Assembly: GCF_002261475.1 (NCBI RefSeq)
Contig: NZ_NEVN01000008.1
Location: 248,001-312,000, forward strand
Origin: Bordetella genomosp. 5
GTDB taxonomy: Bacteria; Pseudomonadota; Gammaproteobacteria; Burkholderiales; Burkholderiaceae_B
Length of the DNA stretch: 64,000 nucleotides
Direction: 5' to 3'
In this document: positions 37,222 through 46,072 of the stretch, piece by piece
How the letters are laid out: every line of letters begins with the position of its first letter
Numbering within the stretch: position 1 is the stretch's first letter
Program-made: the position numbers and the translations under genes
The notes under the pieces: model-generated
Told to the model about the DNA's origin: nothing
The model's database searches: none
Seen by the model: the letters and a program-made list of their open reading frames with translations, nothing else

Positions 37222-38187
37222 ATGACCGATACCCCGCGCCAAACCTCGACCGAGATTCTGATGGTCGGCCCCCTGTTGCCCGATCTGATCGCCACGCTCG
37301 AAAGCCGCTATCGCGTGCACCGGCTCTGGGAGGCGCAGGACCCGGCGGCGTTCCTGCGCGAACACGGCGCGCGCATCCGTGGCATCGCCACCAGCGGCCG
37401 CTTCGGCGCCAAACGCGAGCTCATCGACGCCCTGCCCGCGCTCGAGGGCATCTTCAGCTTCGGCGTGGGTTACGACAGCATCGACATCGAGGCCGCGCGC
37501 GCACGCGGTGTCGCGGTGACCAACACGCCGGGCGTACTGGATGCCTGCGTGGCCGATACCGCGCTCGCGCTGATGCTCGCGGCCACGCGCCGCATCGCAC
37601 AGGCCGACCGCTTCGTGCGCGCCGGCCGATGGACCAAGGAAGGCTTCGAGCTCGGAACGCGTTTGACCGGCAAACGCTGCGGCATCGCCGGGCTGGGCAA
37701 CATCGGCCGCCAGATCGCGCGCCGCGCCGAGGCCTTCGACATGGAGATCTCGTATTTCAACCGCAGCCCGCGCGCCGACGCGCCCGCGCATTACCGCTAT
37801 TGCCCCGACCTGCGCACGCTGGCGGCGCAATGCGATGTGCTGGTGCTGGCGGTGCCCGGCGGCGCGGACACCCGGCATCTGGTCGACGCGGCCGTACTGG
37901 ACGCGCTCGGCCCGAAGGGCTGGCTCATCAACATCGCCCGCGGCACCGTGGTCGATGAAACCGCGCTGGTGCGGGCGCTGGTCGAAGGCCGGATCGCCGG
38001 CGCGGGGCTGGATGTGTTCGAACACGAGCCGCAGACGCCGCCCGAACTCAATACCATGGACAACGTGGTGCTGCTGCCGCACATCGCAAGCGGCACGCAC
38101 GAAACCCGCCGCGCCATGGCCGACCTGATGCTGGCCAATCTGGATGACTGGTTCTCCGAGGGGCGCGTGCACACGCGCGTCGTCTGA
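37222..38187 (+). CDS. D-2-hydroxyacid dehydrogenase, second paralogue
   Basis: A 321-residue NAD(P)-dependent dehydrogenase with GLGNIG in the Rossmann fold, the catalytic Arg in NIARGTVVDETAL, Glu in DVFEHEP and His in LPHIASGT. It shares long stretches with the enzyme at 2524 (NTP-VL-CVAD, RFVRAG-W), so they are paralogues. ATG 37222 was chosen because the longer frame adds a poorly conserved hydrophobic stretch. A GvpU-like gene follows 74 bases later and may be co-transcribed. Confidence 0.9.
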   Translation: MTDTPRQTSTEILMVGPLLPDLIATLESRYRVHRLWEAQDPAAFLREHGARIRGIATSGRFGAKRELIDALPALEGIFSFGVGYDSIDIEAARARGVAVTNTPGVLDACVADTALALMLAATRRIAQADRFVRAGRWTKEGFELGTRLTGKRCGIAGLGNIGRQIARRAEAFDMEISYFNRSPRADAPAHYRYCPDLRTLAAQCDVLVLAVPGGADTRHLVDAAVLDALGPKGWLINIARGTVVDETALVRALVEGRIAGAGLDVFEHEPQTPPELNTMDNVVLLPHIASGTHETRRAMADLMLANLDDWFSEGRVHTRVV

Positions 38188-38261
38188 GCACGCGACAGTA
38201 GGCTCGCGAGGCGGGTTTGCGGTATCGTGCGCTCACCTCCACCACGGATCTCAGGATTTTC

Positions 38262-38747
38262 ATGAGCGACATCGATACCGGCGACCTCGCCCCGGGCGCC
38301 GCGGCGCCGCAGACGGCCGCGCAATCCGGCCCGCAGGCCGACGCCTTTCTGCAGTTTCTGGTCAACCTCGTCAACAGCGGCACCGCGCTGCAGAGCGTGG
38401 GCGTCACGCTGCAGATCGACGGTATGCTCGTCGCAGGCCATATCGTCTCGGGCGCCGAATACTTCGACCGCTTCGCGGTGGCGTTCTCCGACGCGCTCAC
38501 GGGTGAGCAGGCGGGATCGCGCGAAGCCGTGCGCACCGCGCTGGCCGGGTTCGGCGATGTGTTCCGCCAGGAGCAGCCGGCATCGCCGCTGCCCAACTAC
38601 ATTCACCTGACCAACGCCCAGTTCTTCACGACCAATGGCGAGCCGATCTCGCATCAGCCCGTGCTGTGGCGCGGCCGCTTGGCAGAAGTCGACGGGTTCG
38701 TGCTCGGCAACCTGCAATGGACCAACACGCCCGCCGGCAATAGCTGA
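38262..38747 (+). CDS. Orphan GvpU-like protein (gas vesicle accessory family)
   Basis: A 161-residue soluble protein. The C-terminal half, NYIHLTNAQFFTTNGEP and WRGRLAEVDGFVLGNLQ, closely follows the pattern of Bacillus GvpU (HFIHLKN..., WRGKIAEVDGFFLGKI) as I remember it. The N-terminal half (LQIDGMLVAGHIVSGAEYF) fits the same family. No gas vesicle structural or assembly genes are in this window. It is placed after the hydroxyacid dehydrogenase and before a terminator. The family resemblance is good; its role here is unknown. Confidence 0.7.
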   Translation: MSDIDTGDLAPGAAAPQTAAQSGPQADAFLQFLVNLVNSGTALQSVGVTLQIDGMLVAGHIVSGAEYFDRFAVAFSDALTGEQAGSREAVRTALAGFGDVFRQEQPASPLPNYIHLTNAQFFTTNGEPISHQPVLWRGRLAEVDGFVLGNLQWTNTPAGNS

Positions 38748-38763
38748 TCGTCGTGTCGCCCGA

Positions 38764-38797
38764 CGGCCCCGCGCGGCACCGCCGCGCGGGGCCGTTT
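38764..38797 (+). terminator. Terminator after the GvpU-like gene
   Basis: CGGCCCCGCGCGG (38764-38776) pairs with CCGCGCGGGGCCG, followed by TTTT at about 38794. Confidence 0.9.
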
Positions 38798-38802
38798 TGC
38801 GT

Positions 38803-39408
38803 TCAGCGCTGGAGCGCGCCGTCTTCGACGACCACGCGCTCCAGGCGTTCGAACAGGACGGGGTCCGTGTGGCCTCCCGCCTCCTGCGCCATGATCGTCA
38901 TGATCTCGTCGTGCGCGAGCGCGGGCCGATAGACGCGCGGCTCGCCGAGCGCATCGTAGATATCGCAGACCGTCAGAATGCGCGCGCCCAGCGGAATGTC
39001 GTGGCCCCGCAAGCCATCGGGATAGCCGCTGCCGTCGAAGTGCTCATGGTGCCAGCGCACCAGCGCCGCGACCTCCTCGCCCCGCGGCAGGCCGGCCAGC
39101 CGGACGATCTCCTCGCCGATCACCGGGTGCTGCTGCATCACCTTCCATTCCGCGTCGTCGAGGCGGCCGGGCTTGTGCAGGATGGCGTCCGGCACGCCGA
39201 TCTTGCCCAGATCGTGCAGACGCGCGGCGAGCGCCAGCGGCGCGAGGTCGCGTGTCCGCACGCCGCTGCGCCGCGCCAGCCCAAACACCAGGCGATTCAC
39301 GCGATCGCAATGGTCATGGCAGGCGGTGTCACGGGCCCGCACGACGGCGGACAGGGCGGCGCTGGCGGGATGCTCGGCGGAAGCGGACGATGAAAGCGGA
39401 TCGGACAA
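38803..39408 (-). CDS. Stand-alone HD-GYP domain protein (c-di-GMP phosphodiesterase type)
   Basis: A protein of about 201 residues made almost entirely of an HD-GYP domain, which hydrolyses cyclic di-GMP. Motifs present: RLHDLGKIGVPD (HD), HHEHFDGSGYPDGLRGHDI (GYP) and CDIYDAL. There is no sensor or receiver domain. The first codon is uncertain: TTG at 39408 is the earliest in frame and no ATG precedes the domain. It is divergent from two GGDEF genes. Whether it is active or regulatory is not visible. Confidence 0.88.
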   Translation of the reverse strand: MSDPLSSSASAEHPASAALSAVVRARDTACHDHCDRVNRLVFGLARRSGVRTRDLAPLALAARLHDLGKIGVPDAILHKPGRLDDAEWKVMQQHPVIGEEIVRLAGLPRGEEVAALVRWHHEHFDGSGYPDGLRGHDIPLGARILTVCDIYDALGEPRVYRPALAHDEIMTIMAQEAGGHTDPVLFERLERVVVEDGALQR

Positions 39409-40237
39409 GGGCGAACTCGGGCACGACGGAACAACAAGCCGCGATTATCCCGGGATTTTCTCGAGCCTGCCAAAAACACGCGGCCGAATATAAAAAACAC
39501 AAAATAGAAAAATGCAGCGGCTGCAATAATCAATTCAAAGCAATTTACTTTGATGCGCTCATTTGCTCACCTATGCGCAATATTTCCGACCTTGCCGTAA
39601 TATTTCCTTACCGAATTGGGGCGACTCGGGCAGGTAGCCCAGACTCGTAAATAAGCGGATTTTTAAGGGCTTTTTTGCGATTTTCGCTTCCTATCCAGCA
39701 AGAGACTGCGTTACGATACGCTTCAGCATCACCCCTGTTACATAGCCCCGGCGTAACCATTCTGCCGTCGCTGTAACAAAAAAATAAAACGAATGCCACA
39801 GGAAGCACCTCCCACCGGAATTCCAAAATTCCGTTCGGCAAGATAATCCTCGAGGGCGAAGCGAATATTCATGCGCGCGTATCAGACCGCGCATTCCGGG
39901 GATGCACGCCAGGGGATTTCCATATATTCCCGGCACCTGCAAGACCGAGGCACCGTACCTGGCTTACACCAAGATCAGCCACGTTTGCACATCGCTACTT
40001 CCGGGAGTCATGATGAATCGCCACTTGCTGTTCCCATCGATCGCTACGATGTCGCCCGCCCGGACCCGCCAAGGCGGGACGCGGGCGCAGCCAGGCCGTC
40101 ACGTCGACCGCCGTTCGGCGCGCTGAGCGCCACACGCCGCAATTCGCCGGCACGCGCCTTGGCGCTGGCCGGCAGCCTGAACGGGCGTGCCTCACCGCAC
40201 GCTGCAGGCACGTATTGCGCCCGACGCAGACTCCGCC
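39409..40237. other. Long AT-rich intergenic region between HD-GYP and GGDEF genes
   Basis: Between roughly 39480 and 39900 the sequence is clearly richer in A+T than its neighbours. It contains the palindrome TGCAGC-G-GCTGCA (39513-39525), a GTTAC-N11-GTAAC inverted repeat (39737-39757) with further GTTAC/GTAAC half-sites at 39710 and 39773, and a small hairpin CGGAATT/AATTCCG (39816-39833). The open frames have no ribosome site or recognisable content. Function unknown; regulatory DNA or a remnant of transferred DNA are both possible. Confidence 0.55.
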
Positions 40238-41416
40238 GTGACTCTCTCACTCAGCGCCACTCAAGTCCTCACACTGGGCAGCCCCGCGATTGCCCTGGTG
40301 CTGTCGGGCTGTTTCCTGTGCATCTGGAGATTTTTCGACCGCCGGTCGTATCTCCCGATGCTGGCGCTCGCCTTTCTGTTTTACGCCGCCGGCGCGGTGA
40401 TGCAGATCCTGGCCTGGCCGGTAGACCCGGAGATGAACTCCGCGCTCTCCGCGGGCATCTATCTGGCCAGCATCGGCTGCATGGCCGCGGGCATTCTGCG
40501 GCGCTACGGCGTGCGCGCCGAACTCGCGCTGACCGCCGCCTGTGTGCTGCTGTTCGGGGCGGTGGCCTACTACCACTTCGGCAGACCCGACCTCAACGGC
40601 CGCACGTACACCCTCAATTTCGGCATCGGCACCGTGCTCTGCGCGGCCGCGTGGCGCATCCGCCGCGCGACGCGGACCACCCGCATCGACCGCTGCATTT
40701 TCTGGGTGTTCGCGCTGTTCGGCATGAGCTTCTTTCCGCGCACGCTGCTCACCATGGCCCTGCCCTTGCCCTTCGTACCCAACGTGGTCGGCAGCGCGAC
40801 GTTCTGGTTGCTGCTGCAACTGACCCTGGTGCTCACGGGCCTGATCCTCGCTCTGGCGCTGCTGGTCGCGAGCCTGGCGGACATGATCGCGCGGCTGCGC
40901 GACGACCGGGACATCGACGGGCTCACCGGCCTCTGGAACCGGCGTGCGCTCGACGAGCGCGCGGCCGCGATGATCGGTCACGCCGGCCTCGCCGAGCACG
41001 CCCTGCTTCTGATCGACATCGACCACTTCAAGTCCATCAACGACCGCTACGGCCACGCCACCGGCGATCATGTACTGAAAGTGTTCGGCGGCATCATCCG
41101 TGACACCGTCGGCGCGGACGGACTGGCCGGCCGCGTCGGCGGTGAAGAGTTCGCCGTCGTCGTGCAGCGCGACGTCGACGCGGCTCACGAACTGGCCCAA
41201 TGCCTCGCCGACCAGCTGCGCGAGGTGCGGCTGGCCGAGTTCGCGCACGACCACGTCATCACGGCCAGCACGGGCATATCGATGCTGGTGCCGGGTGATA
41301 ACGTGTCCAGCTGGATGCGTCGTACCGACGCCCTTCTCTATCAGGCCAAACGCGACGGCCGCAACCGCGTGGTTCGCCAGAGCCCCGACGCCGTCTCCGA
41401 ATTCGGCATGACCTGA
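40238..41416 (+). CDS. Membrane diguanylate cyclase
   Basis: A protein of about 392 residues. The N-terminal half has six or seven hydrophobic segments (first around VLTLGSPAIALVLSGCFLCI), followed by a GGDEF domain with DGLTGLWNRRALDE and active-site GGEEF in RVGGEEFAVVV. The inhibitory RxxD site is missing (VGAD at the position). It would make c-di-GMP at the membrane without product inhibition. The start is uncertain; GTG 40238 is preferred over GTG 40187 because the membrane region begins right after it, and neither has a clear ribosome site. Confidence 0.88.
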   Translation: MTLSLSATQVLTLGSPAIALVLSGCFLCIWRFFDRRSYLPMLALAFLFYAAGAVMQILAWPVDPEMNSALSAGIYLASIGCMAAGILRRYGVRAELALTAACVLLFGAVAYYHFGRPDLNGRTYTLNFGIGTVLCAAAWRIRRATRTTRIDRCIFWVFALFGMSFFPRTLLTMALPLPFVPNVVGSATFWLLLQLTLVLTGLILALALLVASLADMIARLRDDRDIDGLTGLWNRRALDERAAAMIGHAGLAEHALLLIDIDHFKSINDRYGHATGDHVLKVFGGIIRDTVGADGLAGRVGGEEFAVVVQRDVDAAHELAQCLADQLREVRLAEFAHDHVITASTGISMLVPGDNVSSWMRRTDALLYQAKRDGRNRVVRQSPDAVSEFGMT

Positions 41417-41486
41417 TACCGCGCATTTCGCCCGCGCGGCGCGCAGCCCGCGCCCGCGGCCATCTCCATCCCGCCCGCGCGGCTCG

Positions 41487-42962
41487 ATGCCGCCGGGCCA
41501 TACGTTGCTCCGATTCTCCGCCGTGCCCAAGCTCTCCACCGAACTTCTTGCCCAACGCTGGAAAGAAACCTGCGCGCCTTACGGCGCCACCGAAATTGCC
41601 CTGGCCCAGACCCTGATCGAGGCCAACACCGTCGTACTGGCCGATTACTTCTACAACCGGATGCTGATCGACCCGAACGCCGCCTTTTTCCTGTCGGACC
41701 AACTGGTGCGCAACAAGCTTCATGCGTCGATGCAGGACTGGCTGCGCGCCGTGTTCGCCGCCGCGCCGGGCGGCCAGTTCGAGCAGGCCGTGGCGTTTCA
41801 GCGCCGCGTCGGCGAGGTCCATGCCCGCATCGAGATCCCGGTGCACCTGGTCATGCGGGGCGCACGCGCCCTGATCCGGCGCATGCACGAGTTGCTCGCC
41901 GCTCACCGCGATATCGACCTGGACACCCTCATCCAGACGTCGAAGTACATCAACGACGTCACCCTGATCGCGATCGAGATGATGTGCCATGCCTACGCCG
42001 TGTCGCACGACCGCAATGCACGCGCCGAGGAAGGCTATCGCCTGCTGGCGCTGTCGCAGAACGTCGGCGCCGAAAAGGAACGCCAGCGCGCCGCGCTGCT
42101 CGACTGGGAGAACCAGCTGATGTTCGGCCTGTCGGTAGGCCAGCAATGGCGCGAACTGCCGCGACTGGGCAAGTCGGAGTTCGGTCTGTGGTTCACGCAC
42201 AAGGCGGCGCATGCGTTCGACGGATCACCGGAAGCGCGCGACGTGCGCGGCCATATCGAGGCAATCGACCAGCGGCTGGACCGCATTCGCGACGACAGCG
42301 GTGAGGCCGCCGAGCGCATCGAATTGCTGCATGCGGTGCGCGATACGACCAAGGCCATCGGCTTTCTGGTGGACGATCTGTTCGAGCAGGCGAGCAATCT
42401 CGAATCGGGCCGCGACACGCTGACCCATCTGCTCAATCGCAAATATCTGCACGTGGTGATGAGCAAAGAGGTCGCGTACGCCCGCAAGACGGGCGCGCCG
42501 CTGTCGGTGCTGGTGGCCGATGTGGATCACTTCAAGAAGATCAACGACGAGCACGGCCACGACGCGGGCGATCTCGTGCTGCAGCAGACCGCCTCGCTGA
42601 TCTCGTCATACAGCCGCGGCGGCGACTACACCTTCCGGCTCGGCGGCGAGGAATTTCTGGTGGTGCTGGTGGACGCCGGCGCGAGCCAGGCGCTGAACGT
42701 GGCGGAATCGCTGCGGCGCCGGGTCGAAGACAAGGCGATGGTGTTGCCCGATGGCGCCCATGTGCGCATTTCGCTCAGCGTGGGCGTGGCCGCCCATGAC
42801 GGCCATCCCGACTATCAACGGCTGCTCAAGCGCGCCGACCGGGCGCTGTACTGGGCGAAGGACGAAGGGCGAAACCGCTGCGTGCTGGCGGACGATCGCC
42901 ATGACCCGAACCTGCACGGCGACGAGGGCGCCTGGCAAGGGCCGCCCATCGAAGCGCGCTAG
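41487..42962 (+). CDS. Globin-coupled diguanylate cyclase (BpeGReg/DosC type)
   Basis: A 491-residue heme-based oxygen sensor. The globin domain covers about 20-175, with proximal His112 in GEVHARIEIP and distal Tyr56 in DYFYNRML. A linker helix region follows, then a GGDEF domain (LTHLLNRKYLHVVMS, FRLGGEEFLVVLV). The RxxD product-inhibition site is intact (SRGGDYTFRL). Both heme residues are offset by 13 from the numbering I recall for Bordetella BpeGReg (Tyr43, His99), so the true start may be nearer GTG 41523. Oxygen binding would tune c-di-GMP synthesis. Confidence 0.93.
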   Translation: MPPGHTLLRFSAVPKLSTELLAQRWKETCAPYGATEIALAQTLIEANTVVLADYFYNRMLIDPNAAFFLSDQLVRNKLHASMQDWLRAVFAAAPGGQFEQAVAFQRRVGEVHARIEIPVHLVMRGARALIRRMHELLAAHRDIDLDTLIQTSKYINDVTLIAIEMMCHAYAVSHDRNARAEEGYRLLALSQNVGAEKERQRAALLDWENQLMFGLSVGQQWRELPRLGKSEFGLWFTHKAAHAFDGSPEARDVRGHIEAIDQRLDRIRDDSGEAAERIELLHAVRDTTKAIGFLVDDLFEQASNLESGRDTLTHLLNRKYLHVVMSKEVAYARKTGAPLSVLVADVDHFKKINDEHGHDAGDLVLQQTASLISSYSRGGDYTFRLGGEEFLVVLVDAGASQALNVAESLRRRVEDKAMVLPDGAHVRISLSVGVAAHDGHPDYQRLLKRADRALYWAKDEGRNRCVLADDRHDPNLHGDEGAWQGPPIEAR

Positions 42963-42963
42963 A

Positions 42964-43341
42964 TCAGTGGCTGCTGGCCTTCCAGTTGCCTTCGGGCTGG
43001 CGGCAGAACCAGAAAGACCAATCCTCCTTGCCCCCGCTCTGCGTGAAGCGGCCGTGCAGCATGCGGCAACGATCGGCTTTCTGGGTCTGGGTGGTCTGGG
43101 ACGGCGTGAGCGCCACGCTGACGGGCGCGCGGCCACGCTGCTTCGTGCTGGTCCAGTTCGTGGTCTGGCCGTCGGCCGAATCGTTGAGCGCCTGGCTGAC
43201 GGCGGCGCGGAACGAGGGCAGGTCGGCCTTCGGGATATTGACGATAATGCTGTGGTTCAGATACACGGGCGGGGCTGCATGCACGGGCGCGATCACGCTT
43301 GCGAGCAGCAACAATCCAGCAAAAACCTTGGGGCCAGTCAT
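42964..43341 (-). CDS. Secreted surface-antigen-like small protein
   Basis: A 125-residue protein with a clear signal peptide (about 1-22, ending VHA). The C-terminal part has two cysteines in CRMLHGRFTQ and WFCRQPEGNWK, a pattern seen in small surface-antigen-like domains (17 kDa antigen C-terminus type). GAGGAG upstream supports the start. It is convergent with the globin-coupled cyclase gene, leaving one base between them. Function unknown. Confidence 0.7.
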   Translation of the reverse strand: MTGPKVFAGLLLLASVIAPVHAAPPVYLNHSIIVNIPKADLPSFRAAVSQALNDSADGQTTNWTSTKQRGRAPVSVALTPSQTTQTQKADRCRMLHGRFTQSGGKEDWSFWFCRQPEGNWKASSH

Positions 43342-43451
43342 GACTCACTCCTCAGGCAATCTGAACGGGCACTATATACCAAGCCCGCGACCACTTTCAC
43401 ATTTTTGCGAGCGTCTCACTCGCCTCTGAATTCGCTCCGGAAGTTGCCTTC

Positions 43452-43787
43452 ATGTACGACCTGATCAAGCTGGTTGCCCTGTTCGCCGTCACCGCGCTCT
43501 TCGAGATCGTGGGCTGCTACCTGCCGTGGCTGGTCCTGAACCAGGGGCGATCCTATTGGCTGCTCGTGCCGGCGGCCGTCGCGCTGGCGCTTTTCGCCTG
43601 GCTGCTCACGCTGCACCCCGCCGCGGCCGGGCGCACTTACGCCGCCTATGGCGGCATGTACATCGTGATCGCACTCGTCTGGCTGCGCGTGGTCGACGGC
43701 GTCGAGCTCACCCGCTGGGACGCCGCGGGCGCGGTGCTGGCGCTCGCCGGAATGGCCGTGATCGGCCTGCAGCCGGCACGCGCCTGA
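43452..43787 (+). CDS. ynfA: YnfA-family small membrane protein
   Basis: A 111-residue inner-membrane protein of the UPF0060/YnfA family with four hydrophobic segments and the signatures [11 protein letters not shown] and [12 protein letters not shown]. The family is related to small multidrug-resistance transporters, though its role is not well settled. It is a single gene, followed by a stem-loop. Confidence 0.92.
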   Translation: MYDLIKLVALFAVTALFEIVGCYLPWLVLNQGRSYWLLVPAAVALALFAWLLTLHPAAAGRTYAAYGGMYIVIALVWLRVVDGVELTRWDAAGAVLALAGMAVIGLQPARA

Positions 43788-43840
43788 GTCGGTCTCGCGC
43801 GGCGGCGAGGCCGCGCACGACCGGCACCCCGCAACGACAC

Positions 43841-43863
43841 GGGCCGGCTGAAACAGCCGGCCC
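43841..43863. terminator. Stem-loop between converging ynfA and AI-2E transporter genes
   Basis: GGGCCGGCTG (43841-43850) and CAGCCGGCCC (43854-43863) form a 10-bp stem. It sits where two transcripts converge. No long T run follows on either strand, so termination strength is uncertain. Confidence 0.55.
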
Positions 43864-43875
43864 GATCACACGTCT

Positions 43876-45000
43876 TTATTCGGTATCGCGCGCCCGCGCG
43901 GGTATGGGCGGCGGTGCCGTGGGCACCTCGGCGTCGCGTGCCTCCGACCCATCGGCATGGGGCGGCGCGAACAGGTCCCAGCACGCGACGAACAACGCAG
44001 CCACCAGCGGTCCGATCACGAAGCCGTTCAGACCGAACAGCGCCATCCCGCCGAGCGTGGAAATCAGCACGACATAGTCGGGCAGCTTGGTGTCCTTGCC
44101 CACCAGCACCGGGCGCAGGACGTTATCGACCATGCCGATGACCAGCACCCCGAACGCGATCAGCACCACGCCCTGCCAGATCGCGCCCGTGAGCAGGAAG
44201 TAGATGGCGACGGGAGCCCAGATGAGGCCCGCGCCGATCGCGGGCAGCAGCGACAGGAACGCCATCACGACGGCCCACAGCAAGGCGCCCTGGATGCCGA
44301 GCACCCAGAAGATCACGCCACCCAGCGCGCCCTGGCACGCGGCCACGGCGATGTTGCCCTTGACCGTGGCGCGGATGACCGTCGTGAACTTGCGGAACAG
44401 ATGCTGCTTCTGGTGCGTCTCGAGGGGCACGGCCGCGCGCAGGCGGGCCGACAGATGCCGGCCATCGCGCAGCAGGAAAAACAGCAGGTACATCATCACG
44501 CCGAACCCGACCAGGAACTGGAAGGTGTCCTGACCGATGTTGACGAGCTGGGTCGCGAAGAACTGGCTCGCCGCCATGGCACCCGAAGACAGCTTTTCCT
44601 GGATGCTGCCGAGGTCGGCCAGATCGAAGCGCGCCAGCATGTCGTGCACCGAGGCCGGCATCGCGTCCATGGCCTGCTGGAAATAGCTGCCGAAGTTCAG
44701 GTTGCCCGACTTCATGCGCTGATAGAGACTGGCGCCCTCCTGCACGAGCGAGCCCGTGATGGCGATGAGCGGCAGGATCACGAGCAGCAGCACCATCAGC
44801 AGGGTGATCAGCGCCGCCAGGTTGTTGCGCGTGGGCATTCTGGCGAGCACGCGGCGATGCACGGGCGCGAAGATGATGGCCAGGATGGTGCCCCAGAACA
44901 CCGCCCCGTAGAACGGCCAGAGAATCCAGCCGAACGCGATCGTCACCAGGATCAGAAGCGCGATGAAGGTGCGGTTATGGAGCAACGTGGGCTGATTCAT
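43876..45000 (-). CDS. AI-2E family transporter (PerM/TqsA-like)
   Basis: A 374-residue inner-membrane protein with about eight hydrophobic segments in the family arrangement: an N-terminal pair, a long amphipathic middle region (about 85-160) and a C-terminal group with LLPAIGAGLIWAPVAIYFL and DNVLRPVLVGKD. Family names refer to autoinducer-2 export in TqsA, but many members move other substrates. ATG 45000 begins the hydrophobic region; a start at 45021 would add seven residues. Confidence 0.9.
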   Translation of the reverse strand: MNQPTLLHNRTFIALLILVTIAFGWILWPFYGAVFWGTILAIIFAPVHRRVLARMPTRNNLAALITLLMVLLLVILPLIAITGSLVQEGASLYQRMKSGNLNFGSYFQQAMDAMPASVHDMLARFDLADLGSIQEKLSSGAMAASQFFATQLVNIGQDTFQFLVGFGVMMYLLFFLLRDGRHLSARLRAAVPLETHQKQHLFRKFTTVIRATVKGNIAVAACQGALGGVIFWVLGIQGALLWAVVMAFLSLLPAIGAGLIWAPVAIYFLLTGAIWQGVVLIAFGVLVIGMVDNVLRPVLVGKDTKLPDYVVLISTLGGMALFGLNGFVIGPLVAALFVACWDLFAPPHADGSEARDAEVPTAPPPIPARARDTE

Positions 45001-45054
45001 GGGTAATCTCGAGTGCGGCAAGCCGCGGTCGCGTCATTGTATCCAAGCGCCTTG

Positions 45055-45807
45055 TCAGCGCGCACACGATTGCGGGTTCAGCGCGCAATAGCGTTGCCGC
45101 GCCTGGCCGAGTTCATCGGCATGCTGGTTGAAGGCGGCCAGCCGCGCGTTGAGCGCGTCGCGCACCGACGGGTCGCGCACCTGCGTGAGCGGCCCCTTCG
45201 TGGCGATCTCGCCCTGTCGCAGCGCGACGAAATCGGCGGCGTCCAGCGCGCTCGCGAGCGTCGACTCCAGCAGCGGCCAGAGCGGCTCGAGCTCCCGCGC
45301 CGGCCGTTCCACCGCGGCCTCGAAAGCCTGGTCGTACACAGTCTTGAGCTCGGCGGCCTGCATCAGATCGGCACGTGCCTGCCTGGCCTGAGCCAGCGCA
45401 CGGGGCAGCTCCGTTGCCTGCCGGTGCACCTCGGCCCGCAGGTTGAGCCATTGCGCGCGGCGCTCGAGCAGTTCTTCGACGGTGTGCACGCTCAGCGTCT
45501 GGGTGGCCTCGTCCGAGGTGCGCAGGGCATCCCGAACGCCGGCCTGGAAGACCGTGAGCACCTCATAGTGCTTGTCGTAGCCACCGATAGCCTCGCGCAG
45601 CTCCGGCGTGAGCGGCGGCGCGATCACGCCCTGCATGACCACGACGTGATCGCGCAGAAAGGCAATGAAGGCGGCGCGCTCTTGCGGCTCACGATTGACG
45701 CAGGCCACCAGAAGGCCAGCGGCCACGACGCCGCACAGGCCACGGGCAAGCGCCCGCCAGCGTGGCATTGAGAACAACGGACGAACCACAAAATCGAGCA
45801 CGGGCAT
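45055..45807 (-). CDS. DUF3053 lipoprotein (YiaF-like)
   Basis: A protein of about 250 residues. A lipoprotein signal with lipobox LVAC is present and the mature part starts with CVNREPQERAAFIAFLRDHV, the DUF3053 pattern of E. coli YiaF. The remainder is alpha-helical and charged. ATG 45807 is supported by a weak AGGTG; ATG 45768 would give a shorter signal peptide and is also possible. Function unknown. Confidence 0.75.
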   Translation of the reverse strand: MPVLDFVVRPLFSMPRWRALARGLCGVVAAGLLVACVNREPQERAAFIAFLRDHVVVMQGVIAPPLTPELREAIGGYDKHYEVLTVFQAGVRDALRTSDEATQTLSVHTVEELLERRAQWLNLRAEVHRQATELPRALAQARQARADLMQAAELKTVYDQAFEAAVERPARELEPLWPLLESTLASALDAADFVALRQGEIATKGPLTQVRDPSVRDALNARLAAFNQHADELGQARQRYCALNPQSCAR

Positions 45808-46043
45808 ACACCTGCGGCGCCCCTCGGCAGCCAAAAAAAGGGATGCATCGAGCTTAGCGCAGCGCCCGGGCCGGGTTTGCATTCGCCCAGACTTTGTTGC
45901 CATCGAATCGCTCTGTGACACGGCCGGCGCCTAGCGCCGTTCGAGACCACCGGACGCCGGATGAGCGCGCGCGATGCCACCTGTCGCGTGCCTGCCGGCC
46001 GGCGTCGCGCTCGGCACCCTGATGCCGAGCGCAAACAAAAGCC

Positions 46044-46072
46044 TTGACAGAACAAAGGCTTAGAGATATGAT
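46044..46072 (+). promoter_or_regulatory. Near-consensus sigma-70 promoter
   Basis: TTGACA (46044-46049), exactly 17 bases, then TATGAT (46067-46072). This is among the best promoter matches in the window, yet the next supported gene starts about 710 bases downstream. Confidence 0.85.

Noticed and set aside
39608-39942. Two short minus-strand frames in the AT-rich gap
   Set aside because: No ribosome site, no recognisable sequence features, and unlike neighbouring gene codon use.
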